From the NCBI GenBank assembly GCA_050953725.1, contig JBMNNB010000001.1:806001-870000 (forward strand): a stretch of 64,000 bases of DNA. The letters are read 5' to 3'. A program made the position numbers and the translations under genes. Positions 22,605 through 31,599 of the stretch are shown here, piece after piece (position 1 is the stretch's first letter; each line of letters starts with the position of its first letter). Source of the DNA: DTU053 sp012520115. Lineage in GTDB: Bacteria > Bacillota > Clostridia > Oscillospirales > Acutalibacteraceae. The notes under the pieces were generated by a model. It had not been told where the DNA came from. It ran no database searches and was given only the letters and a program-made list of their open reading frames with translations.

Positions 22605-23850
22605 AAAGATTTTTACCCTCCACAATTATCTCATCATACAGCCTTAAATATCCTTCTGAGTTTTCGGGAACGGTGGAAATTGATATGTCGTCATCAGAAT
22701 AGACAATGTTTATTTTTCTGAAAGTGACAAGATTGCCTCTTAAAATAAAGACTCCCTTTTCGCCCTCTACGATTCTGATTGCCGAATTAGGTACGGAATA
22801 GCCCTCATGCTTTTCGAGTCTAATTTCCGCTTTCTCGATTCTCAGCTGCGACAGTTCCTCACTCATCTGCCTTGAAGCGAAAATCACAGCGGTCATTCCG
22901 TCTTTTGTTTCGTTTATCTTTGCGACCTGAACCTTGATTTCGCCGACAGACGAATTGGGGAAATTGATTGAAACGGTTGAGCCTACTTTTAACTCCGCCG
23001 CCAGTTCCGCCTTAATAAGAGTCGCTATGTAAAAATCATAGCCTCTTATCAGCTTACCTCTGACATTTGCGGGCACATTTTCGGGTTTTGAGGTCAGCAA
23101 CTGCTCAATATCGGAGCAGTTAAGTTCTAAGGCCTTATCATAGGGGGCGGCATTCTCATAGCCGTCTGCGTTTGAGACATAATAGCCGGGACTTGGGGCT
23201 GATACGAATTTCGTGTCATGCCGGGCGGAGGATAAGGCACTGAGCCTTGCCTTCAGCTCGCCGAGCTTCTGTGAGTAGTCGACAGACTCGCCCGTTGCTC
23301 TCTGTCGGGCAGTAATGGTCTCCCTTACACTATCCGTTTGAGCTTTTAAAGAACTCAAATTTCCGCTTTCTGCGACAATTATGTATTTAAGCAGGCTTTG
23401 CTTTATGTTTGAGTTAAGCTGCGTTAAGTCGCTCTGGAAATTTACATCGGCCTTTGACAACGCTTCATAATATGTAATTTCGTTTTTTATTTCCATCTCT
23501 TCAACAAAGCTCTCTGCGTCAGCAGTATTGCTGAAAACAGCCGCTACACTATCTCCGCCTGTTACCCTTGTGCCGTCCTCTACGAGCGGAACGAGAGTGC
23601 CCACAGCGTCATAGACGATATATTTTTCATCCCTTATTACGAAAATGTCGACTTCGGCGGATTTATAGACGACCTTATTCAGTGCGGTGGTTGTCTTCAC
23701 GGGTACCGACTTTATCCTGTAAAACTGAGCGCCGGCATATATGACTAAAACCAGCACGGCGGCGGCAATTCCGGCTAATTTAAAAACGGAGCTGTTTATG
23801 AAATTAATCTTAACTATCTTGCTTTTCGTTTTACGACGGGTCTTAGGCAA
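22582..23850 (-). CDS. HlyD-like membrane protein in the division cluster
   Basis: The 422-residue protein has a basic N-terminus, one membrane segment (VFKLAGIAAAVLVLVIYAGAQF), then an extracellular part: a lipoyl-like half (GTLVPLVEDGTRVTGGDSVAAVF), a helical hairpin (residues 120-220), and a C-terminal barrel region. This is the plan of HlyD/MacA-type adaptors, but no ABC transporter or channel gene is adjacent. The start is TTG 23850, 7 nt after GGAGGGG and 1 nt after miaA. Homologues commonly sit between miaA and yggS-sepF in related clostridia as I recall; role in division or envelope unknown. Confidence 0.7.
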   Translation of the reverse strand: MPKTRRKTKSKIVKINFINSSVFKLAGIAAAVLVLVIYAGAQFYRIKSVPVKTTTALNKVVYKSAEVDIFVIRDEKYIVYDAVGTLVPLVEDGTRVTGGDSVAAVFSNTADAESFVEEMEIKNEITYYEALSKADVNFQSDLTQLNSNIKQSLLKYIIVAESGNLSSLKAQTDSVRETITARQRATGESVDYSQKLGELKARLSALSSARHDTKFVSAPSPGYYVSNADGYENAAPYDKALELNCSDIEQLLTSKPENVPANVRGKLIRGYDFYIATLIKAELAAELKVGSTVSINFPNSSVGEIKVQVAKINETKDGMTAVIFASRQMSEELSQLRIEKAEIRLEKHEGYSVPNSAIRIVEGEKGVFILRGNLVTFRKINIVYSDDDISISTVPENSEGYLRLYDEIIVEGKNLYAGKIIS

Positions 23851-23851
23851 A

Positions 23852-24811
23852 TTAATCCCCTCCGTTCTTATCTGATTCTTCTGCGAGAAACTCTTTTGAT
23901 AAAGAAAGCGCATTGTCAATTACATCATCAAAGCTGTCAAAACAGTCTATATAAAGCCAGTTAATCTCGTCATTTTTTCTGAACCATGTTAATTGTCTCT
24001 TAGCATATCTTCTTGTTTCTCTTTTAAGCTTTTCTATAACCTCATTGAGAGGTTTTTCGCCTTTCAGATAGGGCAAAAGCTCCTTGTGTCCGATTGCCCT
24101 TGCGGCTGTTGTGGAGTCTGAAAGCTCCTTGTATTGCCTTGCCTCTGAAACAAGACCATTTTCGAGCATTATGTCTACCCTCTTGTTGATTCTGTCATAC
24201 AAAAGCGACCTGTTTTTATAATCAAGCCCTATATACAAAACACGGTAGGGAGAGTCTTCTGCGTCTTCATCTTTTTCACTCATGGGTCTGCCTGTAAGAT
24301 AATAGACCTCCAAAGCCCTTATTATCCTGCCTCGATTATTTATGTGAAGCTTGTCCGCTGTGACCTTATCAAGCCTATTAAGCTCTTCAAACAAGGCCTC
24401 TATGCCCTCTGTAAGCTCTCTTTCCTCTAAGGCAGTTCTTACGGACATATCATGCTCTTTCAGCTTATACACATGGGGCTTTAAAAGTGTATCAACATAG
24501 AGTCCCGTTCCGCCGGCGACTATCGGGAGTTTGCCTCTTGCGTGAATATCCCTTATATGCTCCGAAGCCTTTTCGGCATAGAGTGCGGCGCTGTACCTGA
24601 CGGAAGTATCCACAACATCCATCATATAGTGCGGAATGCCCTGACGCTCCTCAAGAGTGGGCTTTGCGGTGGCGATGTCCATGCCCTTATAGACCTGCAT
24701 GGAATCAGCGGAAATAATCTCTCCGTCAAGAGCCTTTGCAAGCTCTATCGCAAGTGCGGTTTTTCCGGAAGCCGTAGGCCCAACGACCGCAATTACAGGA
24801 ATTAAACTCAC
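23852..24811 (-). CDS. miaA: tRNA dimethylallyltransferase
   Basis: MiaA adds a dimethylallyl group to A37 of tRNAs reading UNN codons. Motifs: VAVVGPTASGKTALAIEL (P-loop), EIISADSMQVYKGMDIATAKP, GIPHYMMDV, VAGGTGLYVDTLL, and the C-terminal RETRRYAKRQLTWFRK. Length 319, standard. It follows mutL by 18 nt. MiaB, which acts on the same base next, is encoded at 30055. Confidence 0.97.
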   Translation of the reverse strand: MSLIPVIAVVGPTASGKTALAIELAKALDGEIISADSMQVYKGMDIATAKPTLEERQGIPHYMMDVVDTSVRYSAALYAEKASEHIRDIHARGKLPIVAGGTGLYVDTLLKPHVYKLKEHDMSVRTALEERELTEGIEALFEELNRLDKVTADKLHINNRGRIIRALEVYYLTGRPMSEKDEDAEDSPYRVLYIGLDYKNRSLLYDRINKRVDIMLENGLVSEARQYKELSDSTTAARAIGHKELLPYLKGEKPLNEVIEKLKRETRRYAKRQLTWFRKNDEINWLYIDCFDSFDDVIDNALSLSKEFLAEESDKNGGD

Positions 24812-24828
24812 TGCTTCACCGCCTAATG

Positions 24829-26853
24829 CTACTGAATTCGCCCGAAAAGCTTTTCGAGCTCGAATTTAGTTAATTCAATCATAACCGGCCTGCCGTGGGG
24901 GCAGTACTTGATATCATCGTCATGAAGTACCTTATATATAAGCTCTGCCATTTCCTCACGGGAAATACTCTTACCCGACTTTATGGCTGACTTGCAAGCG
25001 GCAGAATGATAGATGAAATCAATCTTTTCAGAGCTTATCATGCCCTGATTTAAGGCCAAATTGTCGGCAATCTCTATAAACAAATCCCTGATGTCGACAG
25101 ACAAAAGGTCGACGGGACAGGAGCGAACAAGTACGCTGCCGTCGCCGAAGTCTGATGTATCAAAGCCGGCCTTTTTGATAATTTCAAGGTTATCTATAAC
25201 GGCATTATACTCCCGAGTGCTTAAATCGATTTTAACAGGCGACATAAGAAGCTGCGACGAGTAGCCGAACAGGTTTTGTTTCAGCTTATTGAAAATCATG
25301 CGCTCATGGGCTGCATGCTTATCCACAAACAGAAGCTTTGTGCCCATTTGAACAATGATATATGTATTAAATACTTCGCCGATAATAACAGGTTCTGTTG
25401 CGTTATTTTTAGCTTCTTTTTCATCTGATTTTTCTGTCACCTGAACGGATTCTGCGTCTGCCTTGACATTTTGTGTTAAATCCAAATCAATACTGCCTGA
25501 GAAATCGGCTTTTGACTCTATCTGTTGTGCTTTTATATTGTTTTCAGTCTTATCATAGCCGCCGAGCAAATCCTTATAAGGGTCGTCATAGCCCTTGTAA
25601 TCCTGAGCTATTGTGGGCGTTCTGAGAGTCACCGTTTTATCAAGACTGTCATCAGGGAAGAACTGCCGAAGCTTCTTCTCAATCTCCGCCATGCGCTCGT
25701 CAATGTCGGGCGTCTCATCATTTTTCTCGATAGTATCCTCTTTTTCGGTCTTTGTAAGATTGAATAAATCCGTACTTTCCTCAGCCTTACTTTCGGCAAA
25801 AGGATTGAAGGCTCTTCTGCTCTTTTGAACCGATTCATCAGAAAAAGACACTGAATATGTCACATCATGCTTTGCAAGTGAGCTTTGTGCCGCATGGAAA
25901 ATAAGCGAGAACAGCCGCTTTTCGTCGGAGAAGCGCACCTCGGTCTTTGCCGGGTGGACATTGACATCCACCGTTTCAGGCGGAATGGTTATTTTTATTA
26001 TGCAGGCTGGAAATTTGCCGACCATTATCGAGTTTTTGTAAGCGGAGTCAAGGGCGGAAGCGCCCACGGGCATTTTAACAAACCTGCCGTTGATATAAAA
26101 GTACTGATAATTCCTGTTTACCTTTGAATAAGCGGGCAGAGTTATATAACCTTCAGCCGTCAGACCCTCAAGGCTGTATGACAGCGGGACAAGTGAATCC
26201 GCAAACTCTTTTCCGAGTGTGGCATGAATGGCTGACATCAGCTTTCCGTCGCCGGGGGTGAACATTATCTGCTTGTCATCCTTAATCAGCCTGAAGCTGA
26301 TATGAGGATTAGACAGGGCGATTTTAAGGCAGATATCCTGAATATAGCCCGCTTCGGTTGCATCCCTTTTAAGAAATTTCATCCGTGCGGGGGTGTTATA
26401 AAACAAATCCCTTACGATAATTGTAGTGCCTACGGGGCAGCCAGCATCGTCTATGGAAACCTCCTGCCCGCCCTCTATTACATAGCCTGTGCCGATTGAA
26501 GCTTCGGGAGTGCGGGTAAGCATATTAACCTTTGAAACGGCGGAAATTGAAGACAATGCCTCGCCCCTGAAGCCTAAGGTAAATATGGCGTCAAGGTCAG
26601 TGCTGTCCTTTATCTTGCTTGTGGCATGGCTTAAAAAGGCTGTCCTTACATCCTCCCTTGCGATTCCGCAGCCGTTGTCGGTAACACGAATATATGTAAT
26701 TCCACCGTTTTTAATTTCGACCGTGATTTTGTCGGCTCCTGAGTCAATGGAGTTTTCGAGCAGCTCCTTTACGACAGATGCAGGCTTTTCCACCACCTCG
26801 CCGGCGGCAATAAGCTCAGCTACGCTTTTGGGCAGCACATTTATTTTTGGCAT
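24829..26853 (-). CDS. mutL: DNA mismatch repair protein MutL
   Basis: MutL couples mismatch recognition by MutS to strand incision. The N-terminal GHKL ATPase has ELLENSIDSGADKI, RVTDNGCGI and TLGFRGEALSSI; the C-terminal half has VDKHAAHERMIF (metal-binding endonuclease motif) and the CPHGRPVM motif, so it should be a nicking MutL as in bacteria lacking MutH. Between them lies a linker of about 100 polar residues. The ATG at 26853 has AAAGGTGG upstream and gives the canonical MPKINVL start; an earlier ATG overlaps the mutS stop (TAATG). 674 residues. Confidence 0.96.
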   Translation of the reverse strand: MPKINVLPKSVAELIAAGEVVEKPASVVKELLENSIDSGADKITVEIKNGGITYIRVTDNGCGIAREDVRTAFLSHATSKIKDSTDLDAIFTLGFRGEALSSISAVSKVNMLTRTPEASIGTGYVIEGGQEVSIDDAGCPVGTTIIVRDLFYNTPARMKFLKRDATEAGYIQDICLKIALSNPHISFRLIKDDKQIMFTPGDGKLMSAIHATLGKEFADSLVPLSYSLEGLTAEGYITLPAYSKVNRNYQYFYINGRFVKMPVGASALDSAYKNSIMVGKFPACIIKITIPPETVDVNVHPAKTEVRFSDEKRLFSLIFHAAQSSLAKHDVTYSVSFSDESVQKSRRAFNPFAESKAEESTDLFNLTKTEKEDTIEKNDETPDIDERMAEIEKKLRQFFPDDSLDKTVTLRTPTIAQDYKGYDDPYKDLLGGYDKTENNIKAQQIESKADFSGSIDLDLTQNVKADAESVQVTEKSDEKEAKNNATEPVIIGEVFNTYIIVQMGTKLLFVDKHAAHERMIFNKLKQNLFGYSSQLLMSPVKIDLSTREYNAVIDNLEIIKKAGFDTSDFGDGSVLVRSCPVDLLSVDIRDLFIEIADNLALNQGMISSEKIDFIYHSAACKSAIKSGKSISREEMAELIYKVLHDDDIKYCPHGRPVMIELTKFELEKLFGRIQ

Positions 26854-26882
26854 TATCTCACCACCTTTCAAAGGTATTTTCA

Positions 26883-29483
26883 TTAATTCAGTCTTTTGAT
26901 TATTCCGTGGAGTATTGTCATAGCCTCAATCGGGGTCAGAACATTAATGTCAAGGTTTTTAAGCTCGTCCACGATTGCCAGATTTGCATTGTCCGCAAAG
27001 GTATTGCCGAAAGTCAGCTCATCGTCAGACTTAACCGATTTAGGAACATAGTGATAATGCCCCTTATTAGCTTCGATTTCGTCAAGGATTTCCTTAGCCC
27101 TGTCAGCTATCCTCTTGGGTACGCCGGCAAGCCTTGCGACCTCAATACCGTAGCTGCCGTCGGAGGTTCCTCTGACAATGCGGCGAAGGAATATTATATC
27201 GTCTCCACGCTTCTTTGCGGTGATATAGTAATTCTTTACTCCGCTGATTTCATCCTCAAGCTGAGTAAGCTCATGGTAATGAGTCGCAAACAGAGTCTTA
27301 GCACCGATATTCTTCTTGTCGGTAATATACTCAAGCAGGGCTCTTGCAATGCTCATTCCGTCATAGGTGGAGGTTCCCCTGCCGACCTCGTCAAGAATAA
27401 TAAGGCTTTTCTTTGTGGCATTGCTGATTATGTATGCGACCTCGGACATCTCTGACATAAATGTGGACTTGCCCATTGAAAGGTCGTCGGATGCGCCGAT
27501 TCTCGTATAAATTCCGTCAACTATGCCGATTACGGCGGAATCTGCTGGTACAAAGCTGCCTATCTGCGCCATAATCGCAATCAGTGCAATCTGACGCATA
27601 TATGTGGACTTACCTGCCATATTCGGGCCTGTAATTATGGCAGTTCTGTTGTCATCGCAGTCAAGCAGAGCGTCATTAGGTACAAAGGGGCCGTCGGAGA
27701 ATTTCTCTACAACAGGGTGCCTGCCGCCTTTAATTTCTATCCTGTCAGACAAATCGACTATCGGGCGATTGTAGCCGTTTTCAACAGCGGCATGGGCAAT
27801 AGAGCAGAGCGTGTCCAGTTTTGCTATTGCGGCAGCGGTTCGCCTTATTCTGAACTGCTGGTCGGCTGTCTTCGCCCTGATAGCCGAGAATATCTCATAT
27901 TCGAGTTTAGATATCCTGTCCTGAGCGCCAAGAACCTTGCTTTCAAGCTCTTTAAGCTCTGGGGTTATGTATCTTTCACAGTTTGAAAGGGTCTGCTTTC
28001 TGATATAGTGCTCTGGCACTAACTCCTTAAAGGAATTAAGCACCTCTATGTAATAGCCGAAAACCCTGTTGTAGCCTATTTTCAACTTCTTTATACCTGT
28101 CTTCTGCTGCTCCTGCTCCTCAAGGGTGACAAGAAAGCTCTTGCCGCCCGACACTATTGTTCGAAGCTCGTCCAGCTCAGGGTTAAAGCCGTCTTTGATA
28201 AGACCGCCCTCTCTGACGGTGAACGGCGGGTCGTCAACAATGGCGGTTTCAATCAACTCCTCAACATCCGTGAGCAAATCGATTTCCCTTTGAATCTCAG
28301 ACAGGCTGTTGCTATTAAAGCCCTCTAAGGCAGCTTTTAGCTGAGGCAAACGTTTAATTGTATTAGAAAGAACCTTTAATTCCCTTGCATTGGCTGTTTC
28401 ATAGACAATTCGGGTAATAATACGCTCAATATCGTTTATATCGGAAAGCTGCTCTTTTATCTCAGCAAGCTTTATGGTGTTTGAATAAAGCTCGTCCACG
28501 GCATTAAGGCGCATCGAAATTTCGGGCAGGGAAACAAGCGGATTTTCTACCCAGGAGCGAAGCATACGCTTGCCCATGGCGGTCTTTGTGGAATCCAGTA
28601 CCCAAAGCAGAGAGCCTTTAGTCTCCTGCCTGCGCTCGCTCTGAGTCAGCTCCAGTGTCCTTCTTGCCGATTCGTCAAGAGCCATGAATTTCGCATCGTT
28701 ATAGGTCTTGATTTCTTCAATGTTTGAAACATTATTCTTCTGAGTTTCGTACAGATAGCTCATCAGTGCGCCGACAGCGCAGACAAGCAGACGATTCTCA
28801 AAAATCTCTTCCTTAACTGTCTTAAAATGATCCCTGATTATCTTCGAGGATGTTTCAAAGTCAAAGTCTTCGTCATTATAGGCGTCAATCGGCAGGCTTG
28901 CCTTGTTTCTGACGAATTCTATTATAGCCTTCTTTTCGGCAGTCTTAGAGTTTGCAATAAGCTCGGAGGGAGTAAATCTTGCGATTTCGTTAATGACAAG
29001 GTTTTCAATTGCTTTGCCGCTTAATTCCGTAGCCTGCAGTTCGCCGGTGGAGATATCCGCAAAAGCTAAACCGGCTGCCTTTTTTTCAACAAAAATGCAG
29101 CCTATGTAGTTATTTTTGCCCTCGTCGAGCATACTGCTTTCGGTAACCGTGCCGGGAGTAATTACCCTGACCACATCACGGCGCACAATGCCCTTTGCCG
29201 TTGCAGGGTCCTCTGTCTGCTCGCAGATAGCAACCTTGTAGCCCTTAGCCACAAGACGGGCAATATAGCCTTCAGCGCTGTGAAAGGGAACGCCGCACAT
29301 AGGCGCTCTCTCATCCTGTCCGCAATCACGGCCGGTTAAAACCAGCTCAAGCTCTCTTGAAGCGGTAACGGCATCATCAAAGAACATCTCATAAAAATCG
29401 CCTAATCTGAAAAACAGCAATGCATCTTTATATTGCTCTTTTATCTTAAAATACTGATTCATCATCGGAGAAAACTCTGACAT
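26883..29483 (-). CDS. mutS: DNA mismatch repair protein MutS
   Basis: MutS binds mismatches and small loops. All domains are visible: mismatch-binding FFRLGDFYEMFFDDA near residue 25, connector, lever and clamp, then the ATPase with GPNMAGKSTYMRQ near residue 610, and further down DDLSMGKSTFMSEM, LIILDEVGRGTSTYDGMSIA (Walker B) and ATHYHEL. At 866 residues it is full length. mutS-mutL-miaA follow closely, a common Firmicute order. Confidence 0.98.
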   Translation of the reverse strand: MSEFSPMMNQYFKIKEQYKDALLFFRLGDFYEMFFDDAVTASRELELVLTGRDCGQDERAPMCGVPFHSAEGYIARLVAKGYKVAICEQTEDPATAKGIVRRDVVRVITPGTVTESSMLDEGKNNYIGCIFVEKKAAGLAFADISTGELQATELSGKAIENLVINEIARFTPSELIANSKTAEKKAIIEFVRNKASLPIDAYNDEDFDFETSSKIIRDHFKTVKEEIFENRLLVCAVGALMSYLYETQKNNVSNIEEIKTYNDAKFMALDESARRTLELTQSERRQETKGSLLWVLDSTKTAMGKRMLRSWVENPLVSLPEISMRLNAVDELYSNTIKLAEIKEQLSDINDIERIITRIVYETANARELKVLSNTIKRLPQLKAALEGFNSNSLSEIQREIDLLTDVEELIETAIVDDPPFTVREGGLIKDGFNPELDELRTIVSGGKSFLVTLEEQEQQKTGIKKLKIGYNRVFGYYIEVLNSFKELVPEHYIRKQTLSNCERYITPELKELESKVLGAQDRISKLEYEIFSAIRAKTADQQFRIRRTAAAIAKLDTLCSIAHAAVENGYNRPIVDLSDRIEIKGGRHPVVEKFSDGPFVPNDALLDCDDNRTAIITGPNMAGKSTYMRQIALIAIMAQIGSFVPADSAVIGIVDGIYTRIGASDDLSMGKSTFMSEMSEVAYIISNATKKSLIILDEVGRGTSTYDGMSIARALLEYITDKKNIGAKTLFATHYHELTQLEDEISGVKNYYITAKKRGDDIIFLRRIVRGTSDGSYGIEVARLAGVPKRIADRAKEILDEIEANKGHYHYVPKSVKSDDELTFGNTFADNANLAIVDELKNLDINVLTPIEAMTILHGIIKRLN

Positions 29484-29536
29484 CAGGACACCCCACCGAA
29501 AGATAGATATGCAAAACTTTTCTTAAATCCAACTAT

Positions 29537-29570
29537 AAGGCAATGCAAAGTTTTAGCTTTACATTGCCTT
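29537..29570. other. stem-loop between ylbF and mutS
   Basis: AAGGCAATG and CATTGCCTT arms extend inward to give about 14 bp with one wobble and a 6-nt loop. No U-run follows on either strand, so it is only a possible terminator or processing site after the miaB-ylbF unit. Confidence 0.5.
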
Positions 29571-29591
29571 AGTCGATTGTTTACGGACTGA

Positions 29592-30005
29592 TTAGCAGCC
29601 GCTGCAGGAGGAGCAGCTTCCGCCGCAGCCGTGATCGTGAACCTCAGGCTCGCAGGTCTCCGGGTCCTCGCCGTTTACGCAAAGGCCGAGAATCTGCATG
29701 ATATAGTTCATCATGTCGTCGATGTCATGCCTTGCATTCTCGTAATTGATCATATTGGGATTCTGCATAAGCTCGCTGTACAGGCTTCTGAACTCTTCGT
29801 CATAGGCGGACAGCTTCTGCTCGTCAGGGGCAGGTGACTCAGCTTCCTGCTGATATGAAAGCTGAACAAGGTTGAGCTTTCCGATAAGTGCATTTAATGC
29901 GTCGTCTTCCTCGTTTGCCTTTCTTGCTGCCTGGAAAGCAAGATATCTTTCATCCTGCTGAATGGCTGCGCCGAGTTGTCTTGTAAGTTTAATTAAATCC
30001 ATCAT
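29592..30005 (-). CDS. YlbF/YmcA-family protein with a cysteine-rich tail
   Basis: Residues 5-110 form the helical YlbF/YmcA (Com_YlbF) domain: DERYLAFQAARKANEED, LIGKLNLVQLSYQQE and ENARHDIDDMMNYIMQIL. In Bacillus these proteins join YaaT in a complex that binds iron-sulphur clusters and promotes RNase Y processing, competence and sporulation. The last 25 residues are rich in Cys and His (CVNG, ETC, HDHGCGGSCSSCSGC), a likely metal or cluster site. AAAGGAG lies 4-7 nt before two adjacent ATGs. It follows miaB by about 50 nt, as in many clostridia. Confidence 0.88.
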   Translation of the reverse strand: MMDLIKLTRQLGAAIQQDERYLAFQAARKANEEDDALNALIGKLNLVQLSYQQEAESPAPDEQKLSAYDEEFRSLYSELMQNPNMINYENARHDIDDMMNYIMQILGLCVNGEDPETCEPEVHDHGCGGSCSSCSGC

Positions 30006-30054
30006 AAAACTCCTTTAATTAGGTTTATATAACGCAAAAACTGCGAAATATTCG

Positions 30055-31446
30055 TTATATTAGTTCGCCTTTGAGGTTAAGGTTTTCTGCTAAAGTTACC
30101 TTAACATTAACAAACCGCCCGATTTTGCTTTCATCAGCCTTAAAGTCTATATTAACATTTCCCTCAGTCCTGCCGGTTATGAGCGATGAGTCTTCTTTTA
30201 CTCTGCTTTCCGCAAGAACTCTGTAGGTTTTGCCGACCATTGAACGGCGGATGTCAACGGAAATACTCTCCTGCAAATCCAGTAGCTCTTTGAACCACTT
30301 ACCCTTCTCTTCCCGACTTACAGGGTCTTGCAGCTTTGCGGCGGCTGTTCCCTCACGCTTTGAGTAGATAAAGGTAAACAAGGAAGAGAACTTAACACGC
30401 TCTACAAGGTCAAGGGTCTGTAAAAAGTCTTCATACTGTTCGCCCGGAAAGCCCACAATAACGTCGCTGGTTATAGAAAGCTCCGGCATAAGTTCACGGG
30501 CAATTGACACTAACTCTAAATAGTGCTCCCTTGTATATTTCCTGTTCATGGCCTTTAATATACGGTTCGAGCCGGACTGGAATGGCAGATGCAGGTGCTT
30601 TGCGCATTTTTCACTTTCAGCCATTGCCTTTAAAAGCTCGGGCGTGCAGTCCTTAGGGTGCGAGGTCATAAATCTGATTATGAAGTCACCGTCAAGGGCA
30701 TTTATTTTGCGCAACAAATCAGGGAAGGTAATATCAAAGGCCGAATTATTGCCGTATGAATTGACATTCTGGCCAAGCAGAGTAATATCCTTAGCACCTT
30801 CTGAAATGAGCCTCTTTGCCTCGTTTATGACGTCCTCAGGGTCACGGCTGCGCTCACGACCTCTGACTAAGGGCACTACGCAGTAGCTGCAGAAGTTGTT
30901 GCAGCCGTACATTACAGGCAGCCAGCCCTTATAGCTTGTATCCCTGAAAACGGGCAGGCCTTCGACAATCTCAGCCTCGGGGGTATCGGTTATTTCAAAT
31001 ACACGCTCACGCTTTGAAAGTGCCCTGTATACAAACTCCGGCAACCTTTGCATATGATAGGTGCCGAAAACGATGCTCACATAAGGATAGCTTTTCTTAA
31101 TTTTAAGTGCAATATGCTCCTGCTGCATCATACAGCCGCAAAGAATGATAATCAAATCGGGCTTTTCGGACTTAAGCCTTTTCAGATTTCCCACATTTCC
31201 GAAGACCCTGTCCTCCGCATGCTCTCTGACTGAGCAGGTGTTGAATAATATCAGGTCGGACTCATTTATATCGTCGGTAAACTCATAGCCTAATTCTGCG
31301 AGCATGCCCTTCATTCGCTCGCTGTCGGCAAGATTGCCCTGACAGCCGTAGGTGTGAACATATGCCTTTGGGGAGGATACGGGGAATCTATTATCTAAAA
31401 TCGTCTTGACAAGACGAATATACTCATTATCGCTAAATATGCTCAA
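30055..31446 (-). CDS. miaB: tRNA-2-methylthio-N6-dimethylallyladenosine synthase
   Basis: MiaB is a radical-SAM methylthiotransferase acting on i6A37 tRNA made by MiaA. The N-terminal UPF0004 domain has VHTYGCQGNLADSER, FNTCSVREHAEDR and LCGCMMQ (auxiliary cluster Cys); the radical-SAM core has YGCNNFCSYCVVP; GQNVNSYG and the C-terminal TRAM domain follow. The open frame begins at ATG 31458, but GGAGG lies inside it, 5 nt before TTG 31446, so TTG is the more likely start (463 residues). Confidence 0.95.
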   Translation of the reverse strand: MSIFSDNEYIRLVKTILDNRFPVSSPKAYVHTYGCQGNLADSERMKGMLAELGYEFTDDINESDLILFNTCSVREHAEDRVFGNVGNLKRLKSEKPDLIIILCGCMMQQEHIALKIKKSYPYVSIVFGTYHMQRLPEFVYRALSKRERVFEITDTPEAEIVEGLPVFRDTSYKGWLPVMYGCNNFCSYCVVPLVRGRERSRDPEDVINEAKRLISEGAKDITLLGQNVNSYGNNSAFDITFPDLLRKINALDGDFIIRFMTSHPKDCTPELLKAMAESEKCAKHLHLPFQSGSNRILKAMNRKYTREHYLELVSIARELMPELSITSDVIVGFPGEQYEDFLQTLDLVERVKFSSLFTFIYSKREGTAAAKLQDPVSREEKGKWFKELLDLQESISVDIRRSMVGKTYRVLAESRVKEDSSLITGRTEGNVNIDFKADESKIGRFVNVKVTLAENLNLKGELI

Positions 31447-31487
31447 TTCAACCTCCATTATGCTGAATCTTAAGTATATATTGTGTC

Positions 31488-31516
31488 TATTTAATTAAGT
31501 TTAATACAATTATCAA
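31488..31516 (-). promoter_or_regulatory. probable promoter of miaB-ylbF
   Basis: TTGATA (31511-31516), 17 nt, TAAATA (31488-31493) on the minus strand, about 40 nt before the miaB start. Confidence 0.45.
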
Positions 31517-31560
31517 GAAAAGTAAACTGTATATGGCAAATAGAATTATTAAATATACTT

Positions 31561-31591
31561 TAAAATCGGCTGCCGATAAGCGGCAGCCGAT
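31561..31591 (-). terminator. intrinsic terminator after the acyl-CoA synthetase gene
   Basis: ATCGGCTGCCG/CGGCAGCCGAT, an 11-bp GC-rich stem with a 5-nt loop, followed on the minus strand by TTTTA. Confidence 0.82.
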
Positions 31592-31599
31592 TGATTCTT

